Positions 11,740-23,206 of a DNA stretch of 64,000 bases are shown here, piece after piece (within the stretch, counting starts at the first letter, position 1; every line of letters starts with the position of its first letter). The stretch is from Sapria himalayana (taxonomy: Eukaryota; Streptophyta; Magnoliopsida; Malpighiales; Rafflesiaceae). Below the pieces are notes generated by a model that saw nothing but the letters and a program-made list of their open reading frames with translations, was not told where the DNA came from and ran no database searches. The translations under genes and the position numbers were made by a program. The DNA is taken from contig JAREIK010003007.1 in assembly GCA_029783825.1 (NCBI GenBank), positions 489,151 through 553,150 on the forward strand. Direction: 5' to 3'.

Positions 11740-12135
11740 ACAATTTCCTAGGTAATTTAGCAAGGGAATTTTCCCTTGCTAATTTAGCAAGGAAAATCCT
11801 TATTTTAGCAAGGGATTTTTTCCATCCCTAAATTTATTTTACTAGGAACTATTTCTGTCTCTAATATTTAGTAATGAGCACTTTAATTAGGGAATGCTTC
11901 CGTCGTTAAATTTGTTTAGCGACGAAAACTCTCATTTAGCTTGGTAATATTGCTAGGAAAATTATTTTTTTTAGCTAGGAATTTTTCCGTCGCAAAATTA
12001 TTAGCTAGGAACACTTTCTCTCACAAAATTTTGCGATGAGCACTTTAGATTAGTAACAGTTCTGTCATTAATACATCTCTATATCCGATTTGAGGATGGA
12101 AAATGCCCATTTAGCCAGGGAATTATCCGTATATA
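11740..12135. repeat. CACTA-like subterminal inverted repeats, copy 1
   Basis: A cluster of short direct and inverted motifs: TTAGCAAGGGAATTTTCCCTT, TTTAGCGACGAAA, TTTTTCCGTCGC and TAGCTAGGAA. Arrays of TAGCGACGGAAA-type motifs are typical of the subterminal regions of many plant CACTA elements, where the second protein binds. A homologous cluster lies at 51990-52445. Homology between the two copies ends at AATTATCC/AATTGTCC, after which TATC repeats begin in both. Confidence 0.8.
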
Positions 12136-12149
12136 TATTGGATTTTTCT

Positions 12150-15118
12150 TGATATTATATGTTTATCTTCTATCTATCTATCTGTTTATCTAACTATCGA
12201 TCAGTCCATCATTCTAATTATCTATCTATCTATTTATCTATATATCTATCTATGCATCTGTCTTATAATCTATATATCTATCTATAAATCTATATGTTTG
12301 TCTATCTATATGTCTATCTATCTAATTATATTTTTTCTATCTATCTGTTTGTCTGCCTATCTATCTATGTGCCTATTAATTTGCCTATCAATCTGTCTAT
12401 AATATTTGTATCTATCAATATATCTATCTTTCTATATATATATATATATATCTATCTATCTCTTTAACAATCAATCTTTTTGTCAATCTTTCTATCTATC
12501 GATATATATTTTTGTCTATCTATATATTTATCTATATGTTGATATTTCTGTCTATCTATCTATCTGTCTATCTATATGTCTATCTATCTATTTGTCCATC
12601 TGTCTATCTGTCTATAGATCTATCTATCTATCTATCTATATGTCTATCTATATGTCTATCTAACTATATATCTATATGTCTGATTAATTATATTTCAATA
12701 TATCTATTTATTTATCTATGTTTATATTTTTGTATATCTATTTGTATATCTTTCTATATATCTATCTATTAATCTATCATTCTATCAATTAGTCTTTTAT
12801 CTTTATATATATTTATCTTTTTATCTATCTATCTTCCTATTTATTTTTCAATATATCAATCTATCTATCTTACAATTAGTCTTTCTATTTGCCTTTTTAT
12901 TTGTTTATCTATCTATCTATCTATCTGTCTATCAATTTGTTTATGTAGCTATATATCTATTTATGTGTATGTTATTCAATCAATTAATCTATCTATATTT
13001 CAATCTATCTATCAATCAATTTGTTTATCAATTTATATATCTATCTATATGTCTGTCTGTACATCTATTTGTCTATATATTGGTCATTCTATCTATCTAT
13101 CTATTTTTTGATATATCTAACTATATCTATATTTGTCTACGATCTGTCTATTTATTTATCTATTTATTTTCTATCAATTTATCTATATAATTACATATAT
13201 ATCTACTTGGCTATCTATCTATCTATTTATCTATCTATAAATCTTTTTATCTATTCATGTGTCTATCTATTTGTCTATTTATCAATTAATCTATCTATCT
13301 ATCTATGTTTCTATATATCTATCTATTTGTTTATCTATCTCTCTATCTATATTTCTATCTATCTGTCTACCTATCTATCTATATGTATGACAAATAATAT
13401 TTTGATCTATCTATTTTTCTATCTGTCTACCTTTATATCTATCTATATATCAATTTATGTATCTATCAGTCTATCAATTTGTTTATCTATAATTCTATCA
13501 ATCTGTCTATCAATATATCTATATATGCATCTATCTATTTGTATATATATCTATATATCTATATCTATAATGATCTATCTATTTGTATATCTATTTATTT
13601 GTATATCTATCTAACTATTTATCTGCCTATCTATCGATCTAACTATCTGTCTATCTATTAGTCTATCTATCTATCTATCTATCTATTAGACTATCTATCA
13701 GTCTATCTATCTATCTATTTATTAGACTATATATCTATCTATCTATTTATATATCTATTTGTCTATCTATCTGTCGATCTATCTATCTATCCATGTATCT
13801 ATCTTTTTTTATATCTATCTAGCTATCTATCTCTCTAACTATCTATTTATATATCTATCTACCTGTCTATTTATTTTTTGTCTATCTATCTTTATTTTTG
13901 TCTATCTATCTTTATTTTGTCTATCTATATATTTATATGTCTATCAATTTGATTATATATTTTTTATTTACATGTCTTTCTATAAGTATATCTATATGTC
14001 TATCTAAGTTTAAAAATATTTGTCTATATGTCTGTTTATCAATCTCTCTATCAATTTGTCTATCAAACTTTCAATCTATATGTTTATCTATTTATTTATT
14101 TGTATACTATCTATTTTTTTATGTTTGTATATCTATTTATATGTATATTTATCTATCTATCTATTTGTCAATTTATCCATCTGTCTACCATTCTATTTAT
14201 CTATTTGTCTATCATTTTATTTGACTATTTTCCTCTTTATCTATCAATTTAACTTTTGATATATCTAACAATCTATATGTCTATATGTATTTGTGGTTAT
14301 CTATCTATTTATGTATACACCTATCTTTTTATTTGTTTATCTCTTATATATCTATGTGACTATCTATCTATCTATATGTCTATTTGTATATGTATCAATC
14401 ATTGTATCTATCTATCCATCTAGCTATTTTTCAATTAGTATATCTTTCAATATTCTTTTTTGTCAATATATCTTTCTATTTGACTATCTATCTTTCTATC
14501 TATCTAACTATCAAATTATCTTTCTATATATCCTTCAATCAGTCTATCTATATATCTACATATATGTTAAACTATCTATCTTTTTATCTATCCATCTATC
14601 TATCTATCAATCTATATATCTATCACTCTATCTATCTATCTTTCTATTTTTATATCTCTCTATCTGTCTATATGTTTATTCGGCTATCTATGTATTAGTC
14701 TACATGTCTATCTCTATATTTATATGTATCTATTTATGTATCTATCTATATATCTTTCTATCTATCTATCTATCTATCTATGTATGTAACTATCTATTTA
14801 TCTATATTCTATCTATTTAACTATCTATCTACTTATTTATTTATCTACCTATCTATCTATATATATATATATATATATATATATCTATTTGTCATATATC
14901 TATCTGTCTATCTATTTGATAATCTTGCTATCTATCTATCTGTCTTTATGTCCATCTCTCTACATATCAATGTGTTTATCTATATTTTTGTCTATCTATC
15001 TATCTGTTTGTCTGTGTGGGTATCTATCTATCTATCTATATATCTATCTATCTATATATTGGAGATCTATCTTTATGTCTATATGTGTATCTTTATATCA
15101 ATCAATCTATCTATTTAT
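12150..15118. repeat. Imperfect (TATC)n array, block 1
   Basis: A tetranucleotide array reading TATC on the plus strand, with frequent ATATC, TGTC, AATC and TTTC variants and short (TA)n runs. No sequence other than the array occurs in it. All four-base-register frames are open because the sense strand reads Ser-Ile-Tyr-Leu; these are not genes. It begins directly after the CACTA subterminal repeats and ends in the fold-back at 15119-15186. Confidence 0.97.
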
Positions 15119-15186
15119 ATTTATATAAATCTATATATATATATATATGTATGTATATATAGATATATCAATAGATTTATATAAAT
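15119..15186. repeat. Fold-back inverted repeat at the end of TATC block 1
   Basis: The perfect 16-bp arms ATTTATATAAATCTAT (15119-15134) and ATAGATTTATATAAAT (15171-15186) are separated by 36 bp of largely self-complementary AT sequence. The TATC sense ends at the left arm, and the right arm is its reverse complement. This is what a template switch or hairpin-mediated inversion would leave. Confidence 0.85.
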
Positions 15187-15474
15187 GAAATAATTGCACC
15201 ATCTATTAGTCTAAATAGACGATGCATATCTAGCTATTTTAGTACATGTCTAACTATTATTTTTAAATCATATCCATCTGTCTATCTTACTGCAATATAT
15301 GTATCAAATACTGATAGTAAGAGACTAATATTATAATGATATAATGATATTTAAAGATCATGCGTCTCTTTGCCTATGAGATATACTGATAAATATGAGT
15401 GAATTATTGGCCTATTATAGATAGACCAATAAAAAGAAAAACAATATATAGATAGATACGTATCTATATATCTA
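15187..15474. other. Short non-repetitive spacer, no gene seen
   Basis: AT-rich DNA of unknown origin between the fold-back and the truncated CACTA element. It ends in a GATA-to-TATC palindrome (ATAGATAC|GTATCTAT, 15452-15467) just before the break in the transposase. No CACTA terminal motif is present. Confidence 0.5.
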
Positions 15475-17241
15475 TATGATTTTTGTCCACAAGATATGTT
15501 CTCTTCGAATCAAACACTAGTGCCAATTCGCTCCTTAAGCCCATATCTACAAGATCCAAGCGAGTATTAAGCTCATCCTCTGTCTTACCTGTACTGTTGA
15601 GTAAGGTACCAATAATACTTTCACAAACATTTTTCTCAATATGCATTACATCTAAATTATGACGAACATGAAGATATTTCCAATAATCAAGATCAAAGAA
15701 AATTAACTTCTTTTTCCAACAAGTAGTATTGTTGATTTTAAATTTTCCCAGAATAACCCTTTTTTCCCCTAAGAATTGAAAATTCTATTGATTTTTTTTT
15801 AATATTTCCTCGCCAGTCAATATTTTTGGAGGTGATCCCAACTCTTGTTTTCCATCAAATGCTTTCTTTTGTTTCCTATAAGGATGATTTCTTGGAAGAA
15901 ATCGTCTTAGTCCAGTATAGGAGTTCTTGTTTCCATGCTTTAACCTACAACAATATGTTTCTTCTCTACATATTGGACACCCATAATATTCTTTAACTTT
16001 GCATCATGACATGTTTCCATATGCAAGAAAATCATTTATTGTACATAAAAGAATGACTTTTTAAGTAAAGATTTCTTGTTTATGTGCATCGTAAACTTGA
16101 ACTCCGACCTCCCACAATGTTTTAAGATCTTCTATTAGCAGTGCTAAATAGACATCAATGTCATTGCCAGGTTGGCGTGGACCTGAAATTAATAAAGATA
16201 ACATCATAAATTTTCTTTTCATGCACAACCATGGAGGAAGGTTGTAAATTATCATGAGAATGGGCCAACAACTATATTTGCTATTAAATGAACTGTGAGG
16301 ATTTATGCCATCTGCAAAAATTGCAAGTCTCAGGTTTCTAGGTTTTTTTGAAAACTCAGGCCATCTGTGATCAACTTGCTTCCATGATGGTGAATCTGAT
16401 GGATGACGCATTTTCCCATCAAAATTTCTTTCTTCGAAATGCCATATGAGCTCTTTTGCAATTTTTGACGAATGAAAAATTCTTCTAAATCTTGGAATTG
16501 GAGGAAAATACCACAATACTTTCGTAGGAACTCCTTTTCTCCTCTTAGTTCCAGTGTTATCTATCTTCCACCTAAAAGTTCCACTGGTAGGACATAATGA
16601 TGCATCTTTCAACTCCTTCCGATAAAGAACACAATCATTTGGGCACGCATGGATTTTCTCATATTCCATTCCCAAAAAAATTAATGTCTTTTTTGCTTTA
16701 TACATCGACAAAGGTAATTCATTATTTAAAGGCAACATTTCTCCAAGAATTTGTAAAAGCTCTGAAAGCTATTATCAGACCACACAAAACGTGCTTTCAA
16801 GTTGTATAATTTGATCAAGGCTGACATTCTTGTAAAGTTTATACAATCAGGATATAATAGTTTTTCTGTATCTTGTAGTAATCTTGCAAACAATTGAGGA
16901 TCATATTGACAATCCTCATGTACAGCTTGAACCATTTCTATTGTACTACGTTGATCATCAAATTAAAGTCTATCATAATGTTCTGTTCTTATGGAAGGTG
17001 GGCCAGTTGGAGCTACCTCTCCATGCCAATATCATGTATTGTAACTCTGATCAATTCCAAAGAAAAACAAATGATCTCGAATCATTTGAGGAGTATTGAA
17101 AATCATATTATCACATTGTAAGCATGCACATTTAATGGAGGTTTTATTTGCAGAATTTTGTATTGCAAATGCAACAAAGCATTCAACTCCATCTTCATAT
17201 TCCTTCGATCTTCTATCCTTTGAGATCCATGAACGATCCAT
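15475..17241 (-). pseudogene. CACTA TNP2-like transposase, 3'-truncated
   Basis: This copy is much closer to a typical TNP2 transposase than the one at 1312-5016. Reading leftward from 17241, it starts MDRSWISKDRRSKEYEDGVE (transposase-associated domain) with the motif CACLQC. It continues with TEKLLYPDC and then a long open stretch, 16738-16061. That stretch contains KIHACPNDCVLYRKELKDAS, LAIFADGINPHSSF (first catalytic Asp region), YNLPPWLCMKRKFMM and LWEVGVQVYDAHKQEIFT. After a stop it resumes with VKEYYGCPICREETYCCRLK, RRFLPRNHPYRKQKKAF and HNLDVMHIEKNVCESIIG. It is cut off after RTYLVDKNHI, where the family normally has several hundred more residues including the DUF4218 and DUF4216 regions. 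The break falls at a GATA/TATC palindrome. Upstream frame breaks near 17030 and 16735 also inactivate it. Confidence 0.95.
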
Positions 17242-19900
17242 TTTTAAAGAAAAAATTAATTCTAATAGATATCACACTTCAAATGGAAGAACTCATCAAC
17301 ATGCCAATGTTATTCCTTGAGCAACCTCTATTTTATCTGTTAAAAGAAAATTAAAAAATCAATTTAAAAAAATATTTAAATGCATGTCTGATATAAGATA
17401 GAAGAGATGAGCATTATTTTTTGTAATATTGTTGAATTTGTTAACACATGCAAAATAAATAAAATTTAAAATTGAGAAATTATTTTTCAAAGAAGTTAGA
17501 TTCATAGAAAAAAATATTTAAACAAAAAAATATCATTTAATTATACTTTAAATTAAAGAAAAATATGATAAAAGTCATTTTATAGATATGACATTTAATA
17601 TCTCTAATTCCTTAGGCTAATTGATTTTGAAATAGCATGACTATAGAGCACACATTTTTATGAAATATAGCCTCATTTTTTTCCATACTGTCACTGTCTG
17701 ATAAACAGAGGACGAGAGAACAAATAGAATAAAATGTATAAAAATGACACGAGATAAAAAAAAGAATGGATAATAACCTGCTCAAAGCCAACAAAAAGAA
17801 TTGCCCATCTTTATCTCTTGTAATTAGCAAATAGGACCTTGCAAGATGAATTGGAGACTGAGCCTGAAAATGGGAAATGGAAAAGAAATCATTATAACTC
17901 TGTGGCAGAATTGTAGCCTGAAAATAGGGAGCAAATAACTCAACTAAGGAAAAATCACAGATAAAACCCGCTCCAGCATCACAAAATCTGCATAGAATGA
18001 TGGAAACATAACTAATTAAACTTCACAAAATTGCAACACTAAACATGATGCCGAAAATATGATGCATAAGCCATGTACAACTCCACTTTCCACAGTTTGT
18101 AAATCAAAGCCTTGTAGAAACTGATGACAAGAGTAATTGACTACTATTTCTATCTTTCGAGAACAAGTGAAGATCAAATTCAAGCTAGTATTGGGGGAAG
18201 TGAAAATGAAACATATCCTCTAAAAGGCAGAAATGCGATGGAGAAGAAAGCATCCATGAAATTAACTTTCTAATATGATATGATTCTGCAACCTCTACAT
18301 CCAAGTACAAAAGAAATCAATAAAAATGAAGAGAAGGAAACAAAAAATTTACATTTTCACCCCTAGTTTTACTCTGAATTAAATCTAAACATGAATCCAA
18401 GGGCATTTGATGCTAATTATTTGAGCATCAAAAAACTCACTCAAATTATTTGAGCAAAGACTAATGAGACATTTCCAAAACTTATTTGATGCTACTTTTT
18501 AATCAGAGCTTCACATTTATTCTAAAGATGTTTAAATTTTTTATTAGTAGATGATGTTTACTCTTCTTGTAGCTGTAATATATGTAAGAAGAATAGCTAT
18601 GTTGAGAAAGTTTTATTGTATAATTCGAAACCTCAATATTTTAACTAAAAAAAAATAAAGCATCTATAAATAGTCTAACTATACTATTTATTATCCAATT
18701 AATATAGAAGGATTATAAATTGATACATTAAGAGAATAACTATGCTATATGTGATAAGGAATCACGAAGTATACTTTGGAAGGTGAAGATGTCCTAAAAT
18801 TGTAACATCTCTATCAACCTCAACTCAAGAATTGATTCTACATTGAACTTGCATGAAGTAATATAATCTAACTTATGGCACATAAGGTATGGAAACATGA
18901 ATTATAAACACTTTAAGCTTCATAGTCAAAGCAATTTGGTGAATGGGTAGTCCCTTAATATTGAACTATAAAATATTGATTGTGGTGAATATGCTAAGGG
19001 TAAATAATCAATTGAATCATTCCCAAAAGGGGTTGATAAGACGTACCATTATATTCTTAACTTGGTTCACTTATATATTTGTGGACAAATATTTGTATTA
19101 TTCTATACGAACAATAACTATTTCATATTGTTTGTACATGGTTATTTAAGAATGATGTGAGTTTACTTTATTATATAAAAATCTAAAGTATACTTAATAT
19201 CTAAGAAGTTTCAAAACATAATTGAAAGATACTCTAAAATATAATAAAAGTACTTAAAAGTTAAAAGTGACAAATGGAAAGAGTCATTCTCTAAGCATTT
19301 TCTCTTCTATTGTGAATAAAAATGAATTCAAAGATAATTCACAACTCCATTAATTTCACACTATAATGATGATGTTGTAAAGAAGAAGAATCATGTGATA
19401 ATAAAGATTTTTTAGGCCCATGATACCTCAAAAGAGTCTTCCAATATACTTATAAGCGAAAGTATCGACACTTCTATTAATTATTAAATAGAAGTCCAAC
19501 CAAAATCTTAATGCATCCCACTCCAATTGAAGTCTAGAGTTGAAAGAAGCCAAAAAGTAATAATTGGAGAGCAAATGAAAGTTTACATTGCTCTCAAAAA
19601 TCCAAGCATAAAAGAAAGAAATTAGGTAATTCTCTCATATAATGGGAAATGTCTTCCCTCCATCAAGTCTACAAATGTCACTAAAGATAACTCGAATTTC
19701 ACTAATATTCAACAAATTTGCTCAAAATATATATTTATTAAAATCTCTATAAAAAATACTCAAATATGCATAACATAATAGTGAATACATACAAAATATC
19801 TCAAAAAAGTTAGTAAATAAAATGTCAAATAATAATTCAAGAAAAAGAAATAATCATTATAATTCACAACTTACTTGCATGGGGACATGACCATATAGGT
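17242..19900. other. 5' region of CACTA element 2, no gene recognised
   Basis: AT-rich DNA (17242-17860 and 18400-19900) surrounds a more balanced stretch at about 17860-18400. I see no conserved protein, RNA gene or terminal repeat. Open frames are short and of ordinary chance length. The balanced stretch could be leader, intron or captured host sequence; nothing decides between these. Confidence 0.4.
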
Positions 19901-19949
19901 TCTCGTTTCTTGGTGAGCATGAATAATATATAATTAATTTATTTTCAAA

Positions 19950-20110
19950 CACATTAGAAAATCACTTAAAAAAGCTCAATTATTGGAGTTTATAGTAAAA
20001 GTTTACCATGTTGAATTATAAGTTAGAAAAAGCTAACATGGTAGCTGATGAACTAAGCCATGAGATTTAGCTTGATGTAATCAATAACCTTTAATATCTA
20101 CAAAAAGAAC
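19950..20110 (+). pseudogene. Possible Ty3/gypsy RNase H remnant
   Basis: Translation gives SLKKAQLLEFIVKVYHVEL and then, after a stop, KANMVADELSHE. This resembles the end of the gypsy RNase H region, where a G-K-x-N-V-V-A-D-A-L-S-R motif is usual. It precedes the integrase fragment at 20755 on the same strand, as expected for a gypsy polyprotein. The match is short and contains a stop. Confidence 0.45.
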
Positions 20111-20754
20111 ATATCAAACAAGACTACTACAACATTTAATTTTTATTTCATTGATATAATATGTCATTGAAGGAAAGATTCAGAAAGATTATGACATAAG
20201 GAAGTTACACAATGTCCAGTGCCACAATAATATTGAATCTAGAAGATTCTATAAGATTCTAGAATATCCAAGCTAAGCTCAATAGTATATTTAGGACAAA
20301 GTTCAATTGATGTTCTATAATTTTTAATGTTTGTGTGTTTTTTACAATATAAGAATATGACATAAGGCAGAATTGTCAAAAGTTTAATATATCTATTTGT
20401 CATAAGGTAGAATTTTCACAAGGCAGAATTTTTAATGTTAGGGTACAAGAGAGCACTCGAATTGTCATAAGTAAAATAAATTGGAGAAGAAGTTTGCATT
20501 GAATCAGAGATAGAAATAAGAATTTTCAAATCACCAATTTCCTCAAGATGGAATCCCAGAAATGACCGGTGCCAAACTAACAAAAGGCCTCGACACCGTG
20601 GATTGATATTCTCTGGCAAAGGAAAACATTTCCAACAAATGCAGCACTTGTTGTGATACTTGTTTGCGAAGATGGTGTGATTGAACTTAAATAGCGGTGC
20701 GGTGTATTTAATGGCTTCAAAAAGAGATGAACAATCCAAAATATAAACTATTAT
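20111..20754. other. Sequence between gypsy remnants, not recognised
   Basis: This stretch holds a 107-codon open frame on the minus strand (20739-20416) with no family resemblance I can name. It lies between RNase H-like and integrase-like fragments of the same orientation. It is therefore most simply decayed gypsy polyprotein, and the antisense frame is probably accidental. Confidence 0.4.
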
Positions 20755-21190
20755 TGGTCGCCACTGTTTATTTTAGTAAATGAATAGAGCTGACACTTTT
20801 TCATCAATCAAAGATAGAAAGGTTACTCGATTTATCTGGGACTTCTGCTACTCCGACATCCCAAGATCAATTATTTCAAATAACGGGTGACAATTTGAAA
20901 GCCAAGTCTACCGGGACTTCTGCCATGAATTGAAAATAAAAACTTATACTTTACCCCTTGGTATCTGCAAAGCAATGGCCAGGTTGAGGCCTCCGACAAA
21001 ACCATGTTGATTACCTTGAAAAAATAACTAGACTCTGCTAAATGTAAATGGGTGGAAGAGCTTCCTGAGGTGCTCTGGGTTTACTGTACCACTACCTAAA
21101 AGTCAACTGGAATCTCTCATTTTGCGCTCACTTACAAGATGGAAATTATTATCCCTACCAAAGTTGATCTGCCACCATCCAAACAGTTGC
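20755..21190 (+). pseudogene. Ty3/gypsy integrase core fragment, degenerate
   Basis: In a gypsy retrotransposon the integrase inserts new copies into chromosomes. Here several frames together give ATVYFSK*IE, SSIKDRKVTRFIW, SIISNNG followed by QFESQVYRDFCHELKIKTYT, SNGQVEASDKTMLITLKK, WVEELPEVLWVYCTTT and STGISHFALTYKMEIIIPTK. These correspond to the integrase core from the first catalytic Asp region (D-Y-F-T/S-K-W) through the D-N-G-x-Q-F motif and the N-G-Q-x-E glutamate. The D of D-N-G is replaced (N-N-G) and several stops and frameshifts are present. No long terminal repeats are visible nearby, so this is a fragment lying within the 5' region of CACTA element 2. Confidence 0.85.
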
Positions 21191-22849
21191 ACACGATTCA
21201 AAAAATATGAAATCAATAGCCACGGTATTAGATATAAGTGAATAACAACGAAAAGTTGCAGCAGCCCGCATAACACCCTACAAAAGCATATGATTCAAAA
21301 ATCAAAATCTTATTTCTATTTGGATTAATATGTGTTTCATTGTAAGAAAAAAAAATCATAATAAAATATATAAATGTTAGAGACAAGTAAACGCATATTT
21401 ATAGATTTACAAAAGATAATCATAATTTTAATAGAATGATAAAGTATGGTAAAACATTAATAAAAAACATAATTTTAACGAAGTACAAATGAAAAAATAA
21501 ATAAATTTATTTATGATTGATCTCAATGGTGCACTACATTAAATTTATTTTAAAAACAAGAATAGATTTATGAATGAATTATTACATGGATGTCAATTTA
21601 TGTCACCTATGCTATTGTTGGATATTGTTTTTTTTTGAAGTTATCATTGTGACATTGGTGTTCTCAATGAATCAACCTTATCTACTTATATTTTTGTTGA
21701 ACAATTGCTATATAAAAATTAATATTAACATAATTAATAAAAAAAATCATAACTCCTAAAATTTAGAAAAAAAAATGCAACAAAACAAAATAATTAATAT
21801 TTTATTACTCTTCAATTCATCAAAATAAATCAAACTATTCATTCCCCTCTTCAATGTAGACATTTAAAATGAAACATGTTAAATATAATAAAAATATGAA
21901 TCAGATAAAAAAGTACCTGGGTCAGAATCAAAAAATTCATCCAATAGATGCAAGATAACATGTGACTCAAGAGTTGTTGTGCATTAATAAATATGTGGGT
22001 TGCATCAACTTTTGATTCGATCTAATTCTAATATACATACACACGTGTTTATTGCACTTGTTAGTAGCACTTAACATGAGAATGGTGAAGGTGATAGATT
22101 GGCAAAGCATCTGCATTTATAAGGAGAAGTTGGCTTCGGGTTTGAACAAAAAAATCACGGTGGAAAACTATAGGAATTTTAAACAAGGATCACTCAATTC
22201 AACCCAACTCTTCCGATGTTCTCGTCGATTGCTTCCGAAAAATAGTGCATATAAACATGCATTTATAATACTGCGGTTTAGGGATAAATTACTCGGAACA
22301 CGTTCACATTAATTAATTAGGTTAACGAAAGCGAATAGATAGTACAATTATAAACTTAATGGAGACAAGATGCTGCAAATATGGCCAATGATTTCAAAGA
22401 CGCGATCTTGAACCCGAGCTGTTGGAAATGGACGAACATGATGAAGAAGAAGCGCAACTCTTTCTAGCGATAAATTAATATATATAATTAAGTTAAAAGT
22501 AATATTAAATTTTTCACATAATTATATTAAATCACCTTATTTTTACATTTTATTTTTATTTCTCTTAGGGATAAAATAAATATTAACAAATTTCATTTTA
22601 AAATTAAATATTATTACTTATTTTATAAATAAAAATCACAATTTTGAATGTATAAATATTTAGAAATTTTTTAATTTTATCATATGTTTCTGTTTTTTTT
22701 AATAAATAATTTTGAACAATAATTTGATACTTTTTTTTATTAATCAAGATTAAAAATAAAAATATTATTACGTATAAAAAAAATTAAATAAGAAAAATTT
22801 ACAAATCTATAAATTCAAATTAATTTTTTCACATCTATGACACTAATAA
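21191..22849. other. AT-rich region, no gene recognised
   Basis: This holds mostly AT-rich sequence. An 86-codon open frame (22052-22312, plus strand, MHLLVALNMRMVKVIDWQSI...) has a more ordinary composition, as does the surrounding 21950-22450 stretch. It matches nothing I can name and has no supporting context. It could be captured host sequence or the old leader of CACTA element 2. Confidence 0.4.
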
Positions 22850-23206
22850 AAGTGACTAGGTTTATAATTTTCAGTCACTTTTTCCTTGGAAAGTTTTAAG
22901 GAGTTAAGCAATTTTCCTAACCTATTAGTCTTAACAATGACAGTTCTAGTAAGTGTCATCAAATATATAATTACAAATATAATAATGACATTTTTTAAAA
23001 GCATCAAGATATATAGCGTCATTAATTTTAAGTTTTGTTGTAGTAACAATGACACTTCTAGTAAGTGTCATAAAAACTTAATACATTTTCCAAATAATGT
23101 GGCTTTTAGAAAAGTGTCATTAAATGTCTAATTCAAAATCATATAATGATGTTTTCTGAAAGCGTCAAGATATAAAGTGTCATTAATTTGCTGTTTTGTT
23201 GTAGTG
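22850..23206 (-). repeat. CACTA element 2 terminal and subterminal repeats
   Basis: Tandem subterminal modules share AATGACA.TTCTAGTAAGTG (about 22936 and 23047) and GCRTCAAGATATA.AG.GTCATTAATTT. An internal TTTTGTTGTAGTA near 23033-23045 echoes the true end TTTTGTTGTAGTG at 23206. Repeated motifs near the ends are normal for CACTA elements. The full terminal motif is duplicated here, the inner copy with its last base changed. Confidence 0.8.

Larger units (their letters stand above)
1312..12160 (+). mobile_element. Degenerate CACTA element 1 (coding part plus expanded 3' region)
   Basis: The element has, in order, a TNP2-like gene, a Ptta/En/Spm-type gene, two tandem 2.2-kb units, and subterminal inverted repeats of the TTTAGCGACGGAAA kind at 11740-12135. 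No clean CACTA terminal repeat is visible at either end. TTTTTCTTGATATTAT near 12144-12160 may be a decayed TTTTCTTGTAGTG terminus, which is weak evidence. The right end merges into TATC microsatellite. The left limit given is the start of the transposase, not a true element end. Confidence 0.65.
15475..23206 (-). mobile_element. CACTA element 2, left part missing
   Basis: The transposase faces left and the 5' terminus lies at the right. The plus strand ends in GCTGTTTTGTTGTAGTG at 23206, whose reverse complement CACTACAACAAAACAGC is a standard CACTA terminal sequence. The 3' half of the element is missing: the sequence breaks inside the transposase at 15475. The TIR differs from the TAGCGACGG-type subterminal repeats of element 1, so this is another family. 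The long region between 17241 and 22850 contains other inserted DNA, including a gypsy fragment. Confidence 0.75.

Noticed and set aside
12144..12160. TTTTTCTTGATATTAT as the 3' terminus of CACTA element 1
   Set aside because: It only loosely resembles TTTTCTTGTAGTG and has no counterpart in copy 2, so it is mentioned but not annotated as a terminal repeat.
12406..15184. Many plus-strand open frames encoding Ser-Ile-Tyr-Leu-rich, membrane-like peptides
   Set aside because: (TATC)n has a 12-base codon cycle without stops in any frame of that strand. The peptides are a direct product of the microsatellite and overlap in several frames.
20416..20739. 107-codon minus-strand frame as a possible gene
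   Set aside because: No recognisable family, and it lies antisense between two gypsy polyprotein remnants.
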